Shown here: positions 5,654 to 11,241 of the stretch, one piece after another
How the letters are laid out: the number at the start of each line of letters is the position of its first letter
Position numbering within the stretch: position 1 is the stretch's first letter
Notes under the pieces: model-generated
The model's input: the letters and a program-made list of their open reading frames with translations, nothing else
The model's database searches: none
What the model was told of the DNA's origin: nothing
Translations under genes and position numbers: made by a program
Assembly: GCA_955652585.1 (NCBI GenBank)
Contig: CATPBF010000125.1
Coordinates: 1 to 11,241 of the forward strand
Source: Candidatus Dormiibacterota bacterium
GTDB lineage: Bacteria; Chloroflexota; Dormibacteria; Dormibacterales; Dormibacteraceae
Reading direction: 5' to 3'
DNA: 11,241 nucleotides

Positions 5654-6013
5654 ATGGCCACCGTGCGGGAGGTCATGAGCGAGACCCTGTTCACGGTCAG
5701 CCCCTCGACGACCGTAGGCGAAGCGGTGGCGCTCATGGCCCAGCATCGGGTGGGCTCGATGCTGGTCATGGAGCACACCAGGCTGGCGGGTATCTTCACG
5801 GAGCGCGACACTGTTCGTGCGATCTCGAACTCCCATGATGCGCCCTCGCATGAGGTCTCCTCGTGGATGACGCATGAGCCCATGACCGTCGGCCCGGACG
5901 AACGGGTCGAGGACGCCCTGCAGACCATGCTCGACCGCGGATTCCGACACCTGCCCGTCGTCAAGGATGGCGAGGTGATCGGTATCGTTTCGATTCGAGA
6001 TCTCGCCGGCTAA
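5654..6013 (+). CDS. Stand-alone two-CBS-domain protein
   Basis: 119 residues made up almost wholly of a tandem CBS pair (Bateman module). CBS1 spans about 4-57 (VREVMSE to LAGIFTERD) and CBS2 about 67-118 (EVSSWMTHEPMTV to VIGIVSIRDL). The closing GIFTERD and GIVSIRD motifs carry the Thr/Ser-x-x-Asp that contacts the ribose of bound adenosine nucleotides in this family. Such free CBS proteins sense AMP, ATP or similar ligands and regulate partners, but no partner is fused here. The ATG at 5654 sits at the expected distance before VREVM. The stop codon lies in the loop of a 7-bp hairpin at 6004-6021. Neighbours give no clear hint of the partner; the ABC exporter downstream is a possibility only by proximity. 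Confidence 0.88.
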   Translation: MATVREVMSETLFTVSPSTTVGEAVALMAQHRVGSMLVMEHTRLAGIFTERDTVRAISNSHDAPSHEVSSWMTHEPMTVGPDERVEDALQTMLDRGFRHLPVVKDGEVIGIVSIRDLAG

Positions 6014-6021
6014 AGCCGGCG
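6004..6021 (+). terminator. GC-rich hairpin over the CBS-gene stop codon, possible weak terminator
   Basis: CGCCGGC (6004-6010), loop TAAA, GCCGGCG (6015-6021), followed only by TTGT. The loop holds the TAA stop. The stem is perfect, but the T tract is too short for a classic intrinsic terminator, so it may be only a stop-codon stem or a partial attenuator before the ABC genes. Confidence 0.3.
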
Positions 6022-6024
6022 TTG

Positions 6025-6030
6025 TAAACT
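6025..6030 (+). promoter_or_regulatory. Putative -10 box (TAAACT) for the ABC exporter operon
   Basis: TAAACT would start transcription near 6037, leaving a leader of about 59 nt before the TTG at 6096. Unlike the leaderless cases in this window, this leader holds a proper GGAG (6083-6086) 9 nt from the start. A 6-codon reading frame at 6069-6089 (MRRATE) ends over that site. No -35 element is clear. Confidence 0.25.
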
Positions 6031-6095
6031 GAGCGGCCCCCGCCAGCCATTGGTTTCGCGTGCCCAAAATGCGGCGCGCCACGGAGTGAATTTTC

Positions 6096-7862
6096 TTGGG
6101 TCTACTGGCGCTGCGGCGCTACCTCCCGTACATGCGGCCCTATCTCGGGCTGGTCGTCATCTTCGGCCTGTCGCAACTGGGGAGCCTCGCGGCCGCGGCG
6201 TCGATTCCGAAGGTGATCCAGACGATCATCGATGGGCCCATCACGCATCACCAGCTTGGACAGCTGCTCCCGATGGCGGGGCTGCTGCTGCTCATCGGCC
6301 TGCTCGAGTTCGTATTCATCTACTTGCGCCGCAACTACTCCGGCGTCGCCTCGCTCCGAATGGAGACCGACCTTCGCAACGATTTCTACGCGCACCTGCA
6401 GAACCTGCATGTCTCCTTCCACGACAACTGGCAGTCGGGCCAGCTGCTGTCGCGGGCGATCTCGGACATCGCCACAGTGCGCCGGTTTATAAGCTTCGGC
6501 CTGATCTGGTTCCTGCAAACCTTCGTGACCTTCGCGGTCGTGTTGGTGCTGATGCTGGGGCTGGATTGGGAGCTCGCCCTAGTGGTCGTGGTGTTCATGC
6601 TGCCGATCGCTTACTTCAGCTATCGGTTCCACGAGAAGTACAAGCCGATCGCGAGGCGGCTGCAGGACCAGCAGGGCGACCTCACCACGATCATCGAAGA
6701 GATGGCCACCGGCGTGCGCATCATCAAGGCCTTCGGGCGGATGCTGCTGATGCAGAAGCCTTTCGAGGACCAGGCCCGGCTCCTGCGCGCCACCAGCCTG
6801 GAGGGCATCGCGGCTCGGTCGCAGCTCTGGACCCAGCTCAACTTCCTGCCCAACCTGTCGCTGGTGGCGGTGCTTCTGCTCGGCGGATTCCACGTCGTGC
6901 AGGGCAGCCTCACCATCGGCGGCCTGGTCGCCTTCATGAACTACGTCTTCATGCTCACGTGGCCAATGGACGCCATCGGATATGTGCTCTCGATGAGCGA
7001 GGAATGCCAGACCGCGTCGGAGCGGCTCAACGAGGTGCTCGATTCGCGCCCTGAGATCGCCGACCGCGCCGGCGCGCGCTCTCTCGACCAGTGCAAGGGG
7101 AGGATCGAGTTCCGCGGAGTCGGGTTCAAGTACCCGAAATCCGACGAGTGGATCCTGCGGAACCTCAACCTGGTCATCGAGCCGGGAGAGACGGTGGGAA
7201 TCGTCGGCCGGACCGGCAGCGGCAAGACCACGCTCGCATACCTGCTGCCGCGCCTGTACGACGTGGCGGAAGGCCAGGTGCTTCTCGACGGGGTCGACGT
7301 GCGCGATCTGTACCTGCGTTCGCTGCGCTCGCACATCGGCGTCGCCTTTGAGGATCCGATCCTTTTTTCGGCATCGGTCCACGAAAACCTGGTCATGGGG
7401 CGACCGGTGGTGTCAGACGAGGAGCTCAAGCGGGCGATCGACGTCGCGCAAGCCGGCTTCGTCTGGGAGCTTCCGTGGGGACTCGAGACGCGGGTCGGCG
7501 AGCAGGGCTACACGCTTTCGGGCGGCCAGCGCCAGCGGCTGGCGCTCGCCCGCGCCGTGCTGGGCGACCCGCCGGTGTTGGTGCTTGATGATCCGCTCTC
7601 TTCGGTAGACGTCCATACCGAAGCGGTCATCGAACAGTCATTGGCACGAGTGCTGGAAGGAGTGACCGCGCTGCTCGTGGTGCACCGGCCGTCGACGCTG
7701 GCGTTGGCCGATCGGGTCGCGTTGGTCGACGGCGGCACTGTGGTCGCGACCGGCACTCACTCGGAGCTGCTGAAATCGAACGACCTGTATCGCGCCCTGC
7801 TCTCGCAGGAATTCGACCCGGTCAAGTCTCCGGTGCAGGGGAGCGGGAGGGCAACAGCATGA
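6096..7862 (+). CDS. ABC exporter half-transporter, subunit with degenerate ATP site (heterodimer part 1)
   Basis: 588 residues: an exporter-type membrane domain (about 10-300, six helices) followed by an ATPase domain (about 336-570). Motifs: Walker A GRTGSGKT (371-378), signature LSGGQ (474-478), Walker B VLVLDD (494-499) and H-loop His530. Asp499 replaces the catalytic Glu, and the Q-loop reads AFEDPILF with Glu419 in place of Gln. This is the pattern of the non-hydrolysing site in heterodimeric exporters such as TM287/288, BmrCD and LmrCD, which expel drugs or lipids. The TTG start follows GGAG by 9 nt; no better in-frame start exists. The gene overlaps the next by ATGA, so the two subunits are made together. 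The cargo is unknown. Confidence 0.9.
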   Translation: MGLLALRRYLPYMRPYLGLVVIFGLSQLGSLAAAASIPKVIQTIIDGPITHHQLGQLLPMAGLLLLIGLLEFVFIYLRRNYSGVASLRMETDLRNDFYAHLQNLHVSFHDNWQSGQLLSRAISDIATVRRFISFGLIWFLQTFVTFAVVLVLMLGLDWELALVVVVFMLPIAYFSYRFHEKYKPIARRLQDQQGDLTTIIEEMATGVRIIKAFGRMLLMQKPFEDQARLLRATSLEGIAARSQLWTQLNFLPNLSLVAVLLLGGFHVVQGSLTIGGLVAFMNYVFMLTWPMDAIGYVLSMSEECQTASERLNEVLDSRPEIADRAGARSLDQCKGRIEFRGVGFKYPKSDEWILRNLNLVIEPGETVGIVGRTGSGKTTLAYLLPRLYDVAEGQVLLDGVDVRDLYLRSLRSHIGVAFEDPILFSASVHENLVMGRPVVSDEELKRAIDVAQAGFVWELPWGLETRVGEQGYTLSGGQRQRLALARAVLGDPPVLVLDDPLSSVDVHTEAVIEQSLARVLEGVTALLVVHRPSTLALADRVALVDGGTVVATGTHSELLKSNDLYRALLSQEFDPVKSPVQGSGRATA

Positions 7863-9682
7863 GTGTCCTGGCTCCAGCCGATCGCTGGCGCGGCGTCGCG
7901 TCCGAAGAGGTGGACGATTTCTCGCCCAGCGTGGCCGGGCTGCTGAGGCGCCGCAGCCGCCGCCTGCTAGCGAGCCTCGCGCGTCCATACCGTACGGAGC
8001 TGCTGGTCGCGACGGTCCTGATCCTCGTCCGCTCGGCGGCCTACCTTGCGCTGCCTTACCTGGTCGGGCTCGGCATCGACAAGGGGATCAGGCCGGGGCG
8101 CACCGGCAACCTGACGACGCTCGCGATCATCGTCGGGGCGCTGCTGCTGGCGTTGATGATCAACGCTGCCGCCAACTACTTTTTCCTGCTCCTCTCGGGC
8201 CGCCTCGGCGCCGACATCCTGTTCGACCTTCGCCGGACGCTCTTCGCGCACGTGCAGGAGCTGTCGCTCTCGTTCTACGAGCGCTACACATCCGGGCGCA
8301 TCATCTCGCGGCTGACTTCGGACATCGACGCGCTCAACGAACTGCTCGCGACGGGTCTGACGTCGGTGATCACCTCCCTGATATCGGTGGTCGCGATCAC
8401 TGTGATCCTCCTGCGATTGGACGCGCGCCTGGGCCTCGTGACATTGGTCGCCATGCCATTGGTGCTTGCGCTCACGTGGTGGTTTCGCAGCAATTCCGCA
8501 CGTTCATACCGAGCCGTGCGCCGCGCGATCGTGCTCGTCATCGTTCACTACGTCGAGTCGCTCGGCGGCATTCGAGCGGTGCACGCGTTCAGGCGCGAGC
8601 CCCGCAACCAGGAGATCTTCGAGGACGTCAACGGCCGCTACCGAGACGCCAACATCTGGTCGAACCGTCTGGCCTCGACATTCGGTCCGGCCATCAACCT
8701 GCTCGGCCGGCTCACGACCACGCTGGTGCTGCTGTTCGGGGGCTACCTCGTCGTCCAGGGCCAGCTGACGCTGGGCGTACTGACCGCGTTCGTCCTTTAT
8801 CTGCGGCAGTTCTTCGAGCCGATGCAGGACCTGTCGCAGTTCTACAACGTCTTCCAGGCGGCCGGCGCTGCGTTGGAGAAGCTCGCCGGCGTGATCGAGG
8901 AGAGCCCCACCGTGCCGGAACCCGCGAGCCCAGTCCGGATGGGGGAGATCAAAGGCGCCGTTGCCTTCGAAGGCGTGACCTTCGCCTATCGCGACAAGGC
9001 TGTCCTGCACGACATCGACATCCGCATCCCGGCCGGGCAGATCGTCGCCCTGGTCGGTGAGACGGGGGCGGGCAAGACCACCATGGCGCGACTGATGGCG
9101 CGCTTCTACGACCCGAGTGCCGGGCGCGTGACGCTGGACGGCGTCGACTTGCGCTCGATCGCCACCGACGAGTTGCGAAGAGCGGTCACGGTGGTGACGC
9201 AGGAGAGCTTTCTCTTCTCTGGCAATGTCGGCGACAACCTCCTGTTCGGCCGGCCAGAGGCGACCCGCGATGAGATGGAGGCGGCCGCGCGCGCGATCGG
9301 CGCCCACGACTTCATCAGCGCGCTGCCCAACGGTTACAAAACCGACGTGAGGCGACGCGGGGTCCGCTTGTCGTCGGGCCAGCGCCAGCTGGTGGCCTTC
9401 GCGCGGGCCTTCCTGGCCGACCCGCGCGTGCTCATCCTGGACGAAGCCACGTCGTCGCTCGACCTTCCTTCCGAGCGCCTGGTGCAGAGGGCGCTCCGCA
9501 CCCTGTTGCGCGAGCGCACGGCGGTGATCATCGCCCACCGCCTGTCGACCGTCGATATCGCCGACCGCGTGCTGGTCATCGACGGCGGGCGGGTGGTCGA
9601 AGACGGCCCCCCCTCGGAGTTACGCGAGCGCGGCGGCCGCTACGGATCGCTGCATCGGGCCTGGGTGGAGTCTTTGGCCTAG
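7859..9682 (+). CDS. ABC exporter half-transporter, catalytic subunit (heterodimer part 2)
   Basis: 607 residues with an N-terminal cytosolic tail of about 35, an exporter-type membrane domain (about 45-335) and an ATPase domain (about 365-605). Motifs: Walker A GETGAGKT (400-407), Q-loop Gln448 in VVTQESFLF, signature LSSGQ (504-508), Walker B VLILDE (524-529) with catalytic Glu529, and H-loop His560. In the dimer this subunit's Walker sites pair with the canonical LSGGQ of the upstream partner to form the hydrolysing site. Its own altered LSSGQ faces the partner's Asp-type degenerate site. The ATG at 7859 overlaps the upstream stop (ATGA) and follows GGAGG by 8 nt, the best ribosome binding site in the window. 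A 5-bp hairpin TGGCC-TAGA-GGCCA spans the stop. It is the last typical GC-rich gene before the tRNA fragment. Confidence 0.92.
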   Translation: MSVLAPADRWRGVASEEVDDFSPSVAGLLRRRSRRLLASLARPYRTELLVATVLILVRSAAYLALPYLVGLGIDKGIRPGRTGNLTTLAIIVGALLLALMINAAANYFFLLLSGRLGADILFDLRRTLFAHVQELSLSFYERYTSGRIISRLTSDIDALNELLATGLTSVITSLISVVAITVILLRLDARLGLVTLVAMPLVLALTWWFRSNSARSYRAVRRAIVLVIVHYVESLGGIRAVHAFRREPRNQEIFEDVNGRYRDANIWSNRLASTFGPAINLLGRLTTTLVLLFGGYLVVQGQLTLGVLTAFVLYLRQFFEPMQDLSQFYNVFQAAGAALEKLAGVIEESPTVPEPASPVRMGEIKGAVAFEGVTFAYRDKAVLHDIDIRIPAGQIVALVGETGAGKTTMARLMARFYDPSAGRVTLDGVDLRSIATDELRRAVTVVTQESFLFSGNVGDNLLFGRPEATRDEMEAAARAIGAHDFISALPNGYKTDVRRRGVRLSSGQRQLVAFARAFLADPRVLILDEATSSLDLPSERLVQRALRTLLRERTAVIIAHRLSTVDIADRVLVIDGGRVVEDGPPSELRERGGRYGSLHRAWVESLA

Positions 9683-9700
9683 AGGCCAGGCCCGACCGCG

Positions 9701-9747
9701 CACAGTTCGGGACCGTGAGGACGAGGGTTCAAATCCCTCGCCTCCGT
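9701..9747 (+). tRNA. 3' half of a tRNA-Pro (CGG anticodon): truncated tRNA, candidate attachment site
   Basis: Bases 9701-9746 fold as tRNA positions 27-72. The anticodon arm is CACAG / TTCGGGA / CCGTG (9701-9717, one A-C mismatch) with anticodon CGG at 9708-9710. The variable loop is AGGAC (9718-9722). The T arm is GAGGG / TTCAAAT / CCCTC (9723-9739), fully paired. The 3' acceptor strand is GCCTCCG (9740-9746), and its final G would pair with C1, a tRNA-Pro trait. The discriminator would be T (9747), not the usual A, and no CCA is encoded. No D arm and no matching 5' strand (CGGAGGC) lie upstream, where the ABC gene ends only 18 nt before. It cannot be a working tRNA. A 3' fragment beginning at the anticodon arm is what tyrosine recombinases leave at a displaced att site; plain decay is the alternative. 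Confidence 0.7.
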
Positions 9748-9769
9748 CAGTCTTAGACTTCGCCCCCGA

Positions 9770-9795
9770 CCAATTTCTGATCTCAGAAACGTTGG
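9770..9795. repeat. Inverted repeat, operator- or recombinase-site-like
   Basis: Outer arms CCAA (9770-9773) and TTGG (9792-9795) enclose perfect inner arms TTTCTGA (9774-9780) and TCAGAAA (9783-9789) around a 2-nt centre, with a CG bulge on the right. Eleven of the paired positions match. The tiny centre favours a dimeric protein site over an RNA hairpin, and there is no T tract for a terminator. It lies between the tRNA fragment and the lipoprotein promoter region, so it could be an operator or an element-end site. Confidence 0.5.
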
Positions 9796-9933
9796 CCGGC
9801 GGAGCTAACGAGTTAAGTGCGTCGTATCGGTTTCAGCGCTGGGCGTAGGCCCGCCGCGACAATCACGGTCATCACCCTCAGTGTCGATCTTTGGCTTAGG
9901 AGTTGGCAGTAACTAATCAGTCAAAGACCCGTT

Positions 9934-9939
9934 TATTAT
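9934..9939 (+). promoter_or_regulatory. Putative -10 box (TATTAT) for the lipoprotein gene
   Basis: TATTAT is one base from the TATAAT consensus and the most AT-rich box in the window. It would start transcription near 9946, just ahead of the TTG at 9954. TTGGCA at 9903-9908 is 25 nt away, too far for a standard -35. Confidence 0.35.
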
Positions 9940-9953
9940 GTTTGGGAAGAAGT

Positions 9954-10976
9954 TTGGTCCGCAAGCGATTGGTGTGGCTGTCGGTTGCCGTATTGGTACT
10001 GTCCGCGGTCGCTGGATGCGGTAGGCCTCCAGTCGCTACTGGAAACGCATCTGACACTCGCCCCTCGTCGCCAAGCTCCGCACCAGCGCTAACACCGAGT
10101 CCACCGCTAGCTGCGTGCACGAGCCAAGCATTGCCACCTGGCCGGGCGGGCATGACTTTTGTGTACATGCCCGACCGCCAAGAAGCTTTGCTGTTTGGCG
10201 GTCAGGACGCAGCCAACCGGTATCTCAATGACACATGGACATGGAAGGCAGGATGTTGGACCCAACGCGCTCCAAGTCATAGCCCCGCGGCTCGCACCAA
10301 CGCCGCTGCGGCCTACGACGCTGTCCGCCACATTGTGGTCGTTTACGGCAGCTACCCTTTGACGACGGGCTTCGCGACTGATACGTGGACGTGGAACGGC
10401 GACGATTGGCAGCAAGCTACTACCACCGAACCGCCCGGCTACGTGGCTGTCGCCGCTTACGACCCACACATCCAGCGAGTCGTCCTGTTCGCCGAGAGGA
10501 TGGCGCAGACATGGACATGGGACGGGACCCAATGGCAGCAACTGTCACCGGAGACGGAGCCACCCGGCAGTCAAGCCGGGTCTAGCATGACGTTCGATCC
10601 CGCTTCCCATGCGGTTCTGCTATTCGGCGGCATCGGCCCTAATCACGAATACCTGGCCGACACCTGGGCTTGGAATGGGGTCACATGGCACCAAATGACT
10701 CCGCAGACGAAGCCACCTGGTCGGGCCTACGCCACATTGATATCTGCTTCGTCAACGAACGGCGTGTTGCTCGTCGGGGGCGAGAACGGCGCGATACTGG
10801 CCGACGCGTGGCGGTGGGACGGGACAACATGGAGTCTCGCGGCGTCGATTGGTCCGCGTGTAGGGGCTGGCGCGATTGACACGGGAAGCAGCGTCGTGTT
10901 GTTCGGTGGTGCTACCGACAAGCAGCTGACCAATGAAGCATGGGCTTGGGATGGAGTCACGTGGTCCAAGCAATAG
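9954..10976 (+). CDS. Lipoprotein with six kelch-like beta-propeller blades
   Basis: From TTG 9954 the protein has 340 residues. It opens MVRKRLVWLSVAVLVLSAVAGC: a basic n-region, hydrophobic core and lipobox VAGC with Cys22 as lipidation site, so it is anchored outside the membrane. A Ser/Pro/Thr-rich linker (about 23-57) leads to six repeats of 42-51 residues. Each carries a W-x-W (TWTW, TWTW, TWTW, TWAW, AWRW, AWAW) then a short turn and a second Trp, and FGG or a variant ends most strands. Six blades suit a kelch or galactose-oxidase-like propeller, usually a binding scaffold; the ligand is unknown. GGGAAG (9944-9949) supports TTG 9954; TTG 9903 would put 17 more residues ahead but has AGGAG directly against it. 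G+C is lower than in neighbours to the left. It overlaps the next gene by 16 nt. Confidence 0.75.
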   Translation: MVRKRLVWLSVAVLVLSAVAGCGRPPVATGNASDTRPSSPSSAPALTPSPPLAACTSQALPPGRAGMTFVYMPDRQEALLFGGQDAANRYLNDTWTWKAGCWTQRAPSHSPAARTNAAAAYDAVRHIVVVYGSYPLTTGFATDTWTWNGDDWQQATTTEPPGYVAVAAYDPHIQRVVLFAERMAQTWTWDGTQWQQLSPETEPPGSQAGSSMTFDPASHAVLLFGGIGPNHEYLADTWAWNGVTWHQMTPQTKPPGRAYATLISASSTNGVLLVGGENGAILADAWRWDGTTWSLAASIGPRVGAGAIDTGSSVVLFGGATDKQLTNEAWAWDGVTWSKQ

Positions 10977-11241
10977 GCGGCCGCCCACGCTGGCAATCGA
11001 TGGTAGCCCTAGCTGCGCTGACAATAGCGACGTTGGGTGCTTTGACAAACCAGGTGACAGCGCGAGCCAATACATACGGGAATACGGACCAGTTTGAGCT
11101 GTCAAACCAGATCGCATCGCCGTGGTGGGGAGGCGTATCTAGAGGGGTAAATCAGCGCTACGGATGTACGGACCTTGGACCCCCGGAAGATCCGGCACCC
11201 GGCTACTGCCCATACCCCTTTTCCGCGGGTTGGCACCAGGG
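10961..11241 (+). CDS. Partial secreted protein, possibly an M23-type peptidase (N-terminal part)
   Basis: The frame is open from GTG 10961 to the window end (93 complete codons), so the C-terminus is missing. A Sec signal peptide is visible: basic GRPRW, hydrophobic MVALAALTIATLGAL, then a likely cleavage after VTARA (about residue 36). The mature part begins NTYGNTDQFELSNQ and continues with PWWGG, two cysteines (YGCTDLG and GYCPYPF) and a closing GWHQG. GWHQG preceded by a PF turn recalls the start of LytM/M23 metallopeptidases, where H-x-G-x-D holds zinc, but the deciding residues are outside the window, so this is a guess. GTG 10961 follows GGAG by 4 nt and overlaps the lipoprotein gene; ATG 11000 is an alternative with no ribosome site and fewer basic residues. 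The two genes look like a cotranscribed cell-surface pair. Confidence 0.5.
   Translation, partial: MVQAIGGRPRWQSMVALAALTIATLGALTNQVTARANTYGNTDQFELSNQIASPWWGGVSRGVNQRYGCTDLGPPEDPAPGYCPYPFSAGWHQ

Larger units (their letters stand above)
9683..9953. other. Non-coding junction between the ABC operon and the lower-GC region
   Basis: This 271-base gap holds the truncated tRNA-Pro (9701-9747), a small palindrome AGTCT-T-AGACT (9749-9759), the long inverted repeat at 9770-9795, and a run (9796-9933) with no recognised element. TATTAT at 9934-9939 is a good -10 match before the lipoprotein gene. Base composition falls across this gap. I see no integrase gene or inverted terminal repeats of an insertion sequence inside it. 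Confidence 0.5.

Noticed and set aside
6059..6089. Leader peptide (MPKMRRATE) controlling the ABC operon
   Set aside because: The frame is short, has no ribosome site and no run of regulatory codons. Its overlap with the GGAG site is probably chance.
8504..9538. 344-residue minus-strand frame opposite the second ABC gene
   Set aside because: It lies wholly within the transporter gene, whose Walker and signature motifs are unambiguous. The antisense product looks low-complexity and charged.
9675..9747. A complete functional tRNA
   Set aside because: No 5' acceptor strand CGGAGGC and no D arm with GG precede the anticodon arm. The needed bases would overlap the end of the ABC gene and do not pair.

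Overview
The window is mostly a GC-rich stretch of bacterial chromosome. Genes are tightly packed on both strands, TTG and GTG starts are frequent, and several starts sit 6-7 nt behind a TANNNT box, which suggests leaderless transcription. One sampled line (9061-9120) is 70% G+C. These traits, together with the dispersed CCCTCTCCCTAACCCTCTCCCC palindromes, fit an uncultured high-GC soil lineage such as Chloroflexota or Dormibacterota. This is a weak inference from style; no taxonomic marker was compared.

Left part (1-6013). A partial gene runs off the left edge on the minus strand (possible PD-(D/E)XK-like fold). It is divergent from a CzcO/MSMEG_0569-like flavoprotein monooxygenase, which is followed by a small two-helix membrane protein. 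Then come mnmA (tRNA 2-thiouridylase) and, convergent to it, an R2lox-type Mn/Fe ligand-binding oxidase that carries all six metal ligands and the Val/Tyr cross-link pair. A palindromic repeat lies at each end of the R2lox gene: one supplies the mnmA stop codon, the other the ribosome binding site of rimJ. rimJ overlaps a CopD-like membrane protein (TTGA overlap), and a stand-alone two-CBS-domain protein follows.

Middle part (6014-9682). Two overlapping genes (ATGA) encode the halves of a heterodimeric ABC exporter. Their ATP sites are asymmetric: one subunit has Asp in place of the catalytic Glu, the other has a canonical Walker B and an LSSGQ signature.

Right part (9683-11241). Eighteen bases after the exporter lies the 3' half of a tRNA-Pro(CGG): anticodon arm, variable loop, T arm and 3' acceptor strand, with no 5' half. 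This is the footprint expected of an attachment site left by a tRNA-integrating element. Beyond it are a long inverted repeat, a clear drop in G+C (40% in 9901-9960, 53% in 10201-10260), a lipoprotein with six kelch-like blades, and an overlapping secreted protein cut by the window end. The two sides probably have different histories. The tRNA fragment with its flanks is the most interesting feature of the window.
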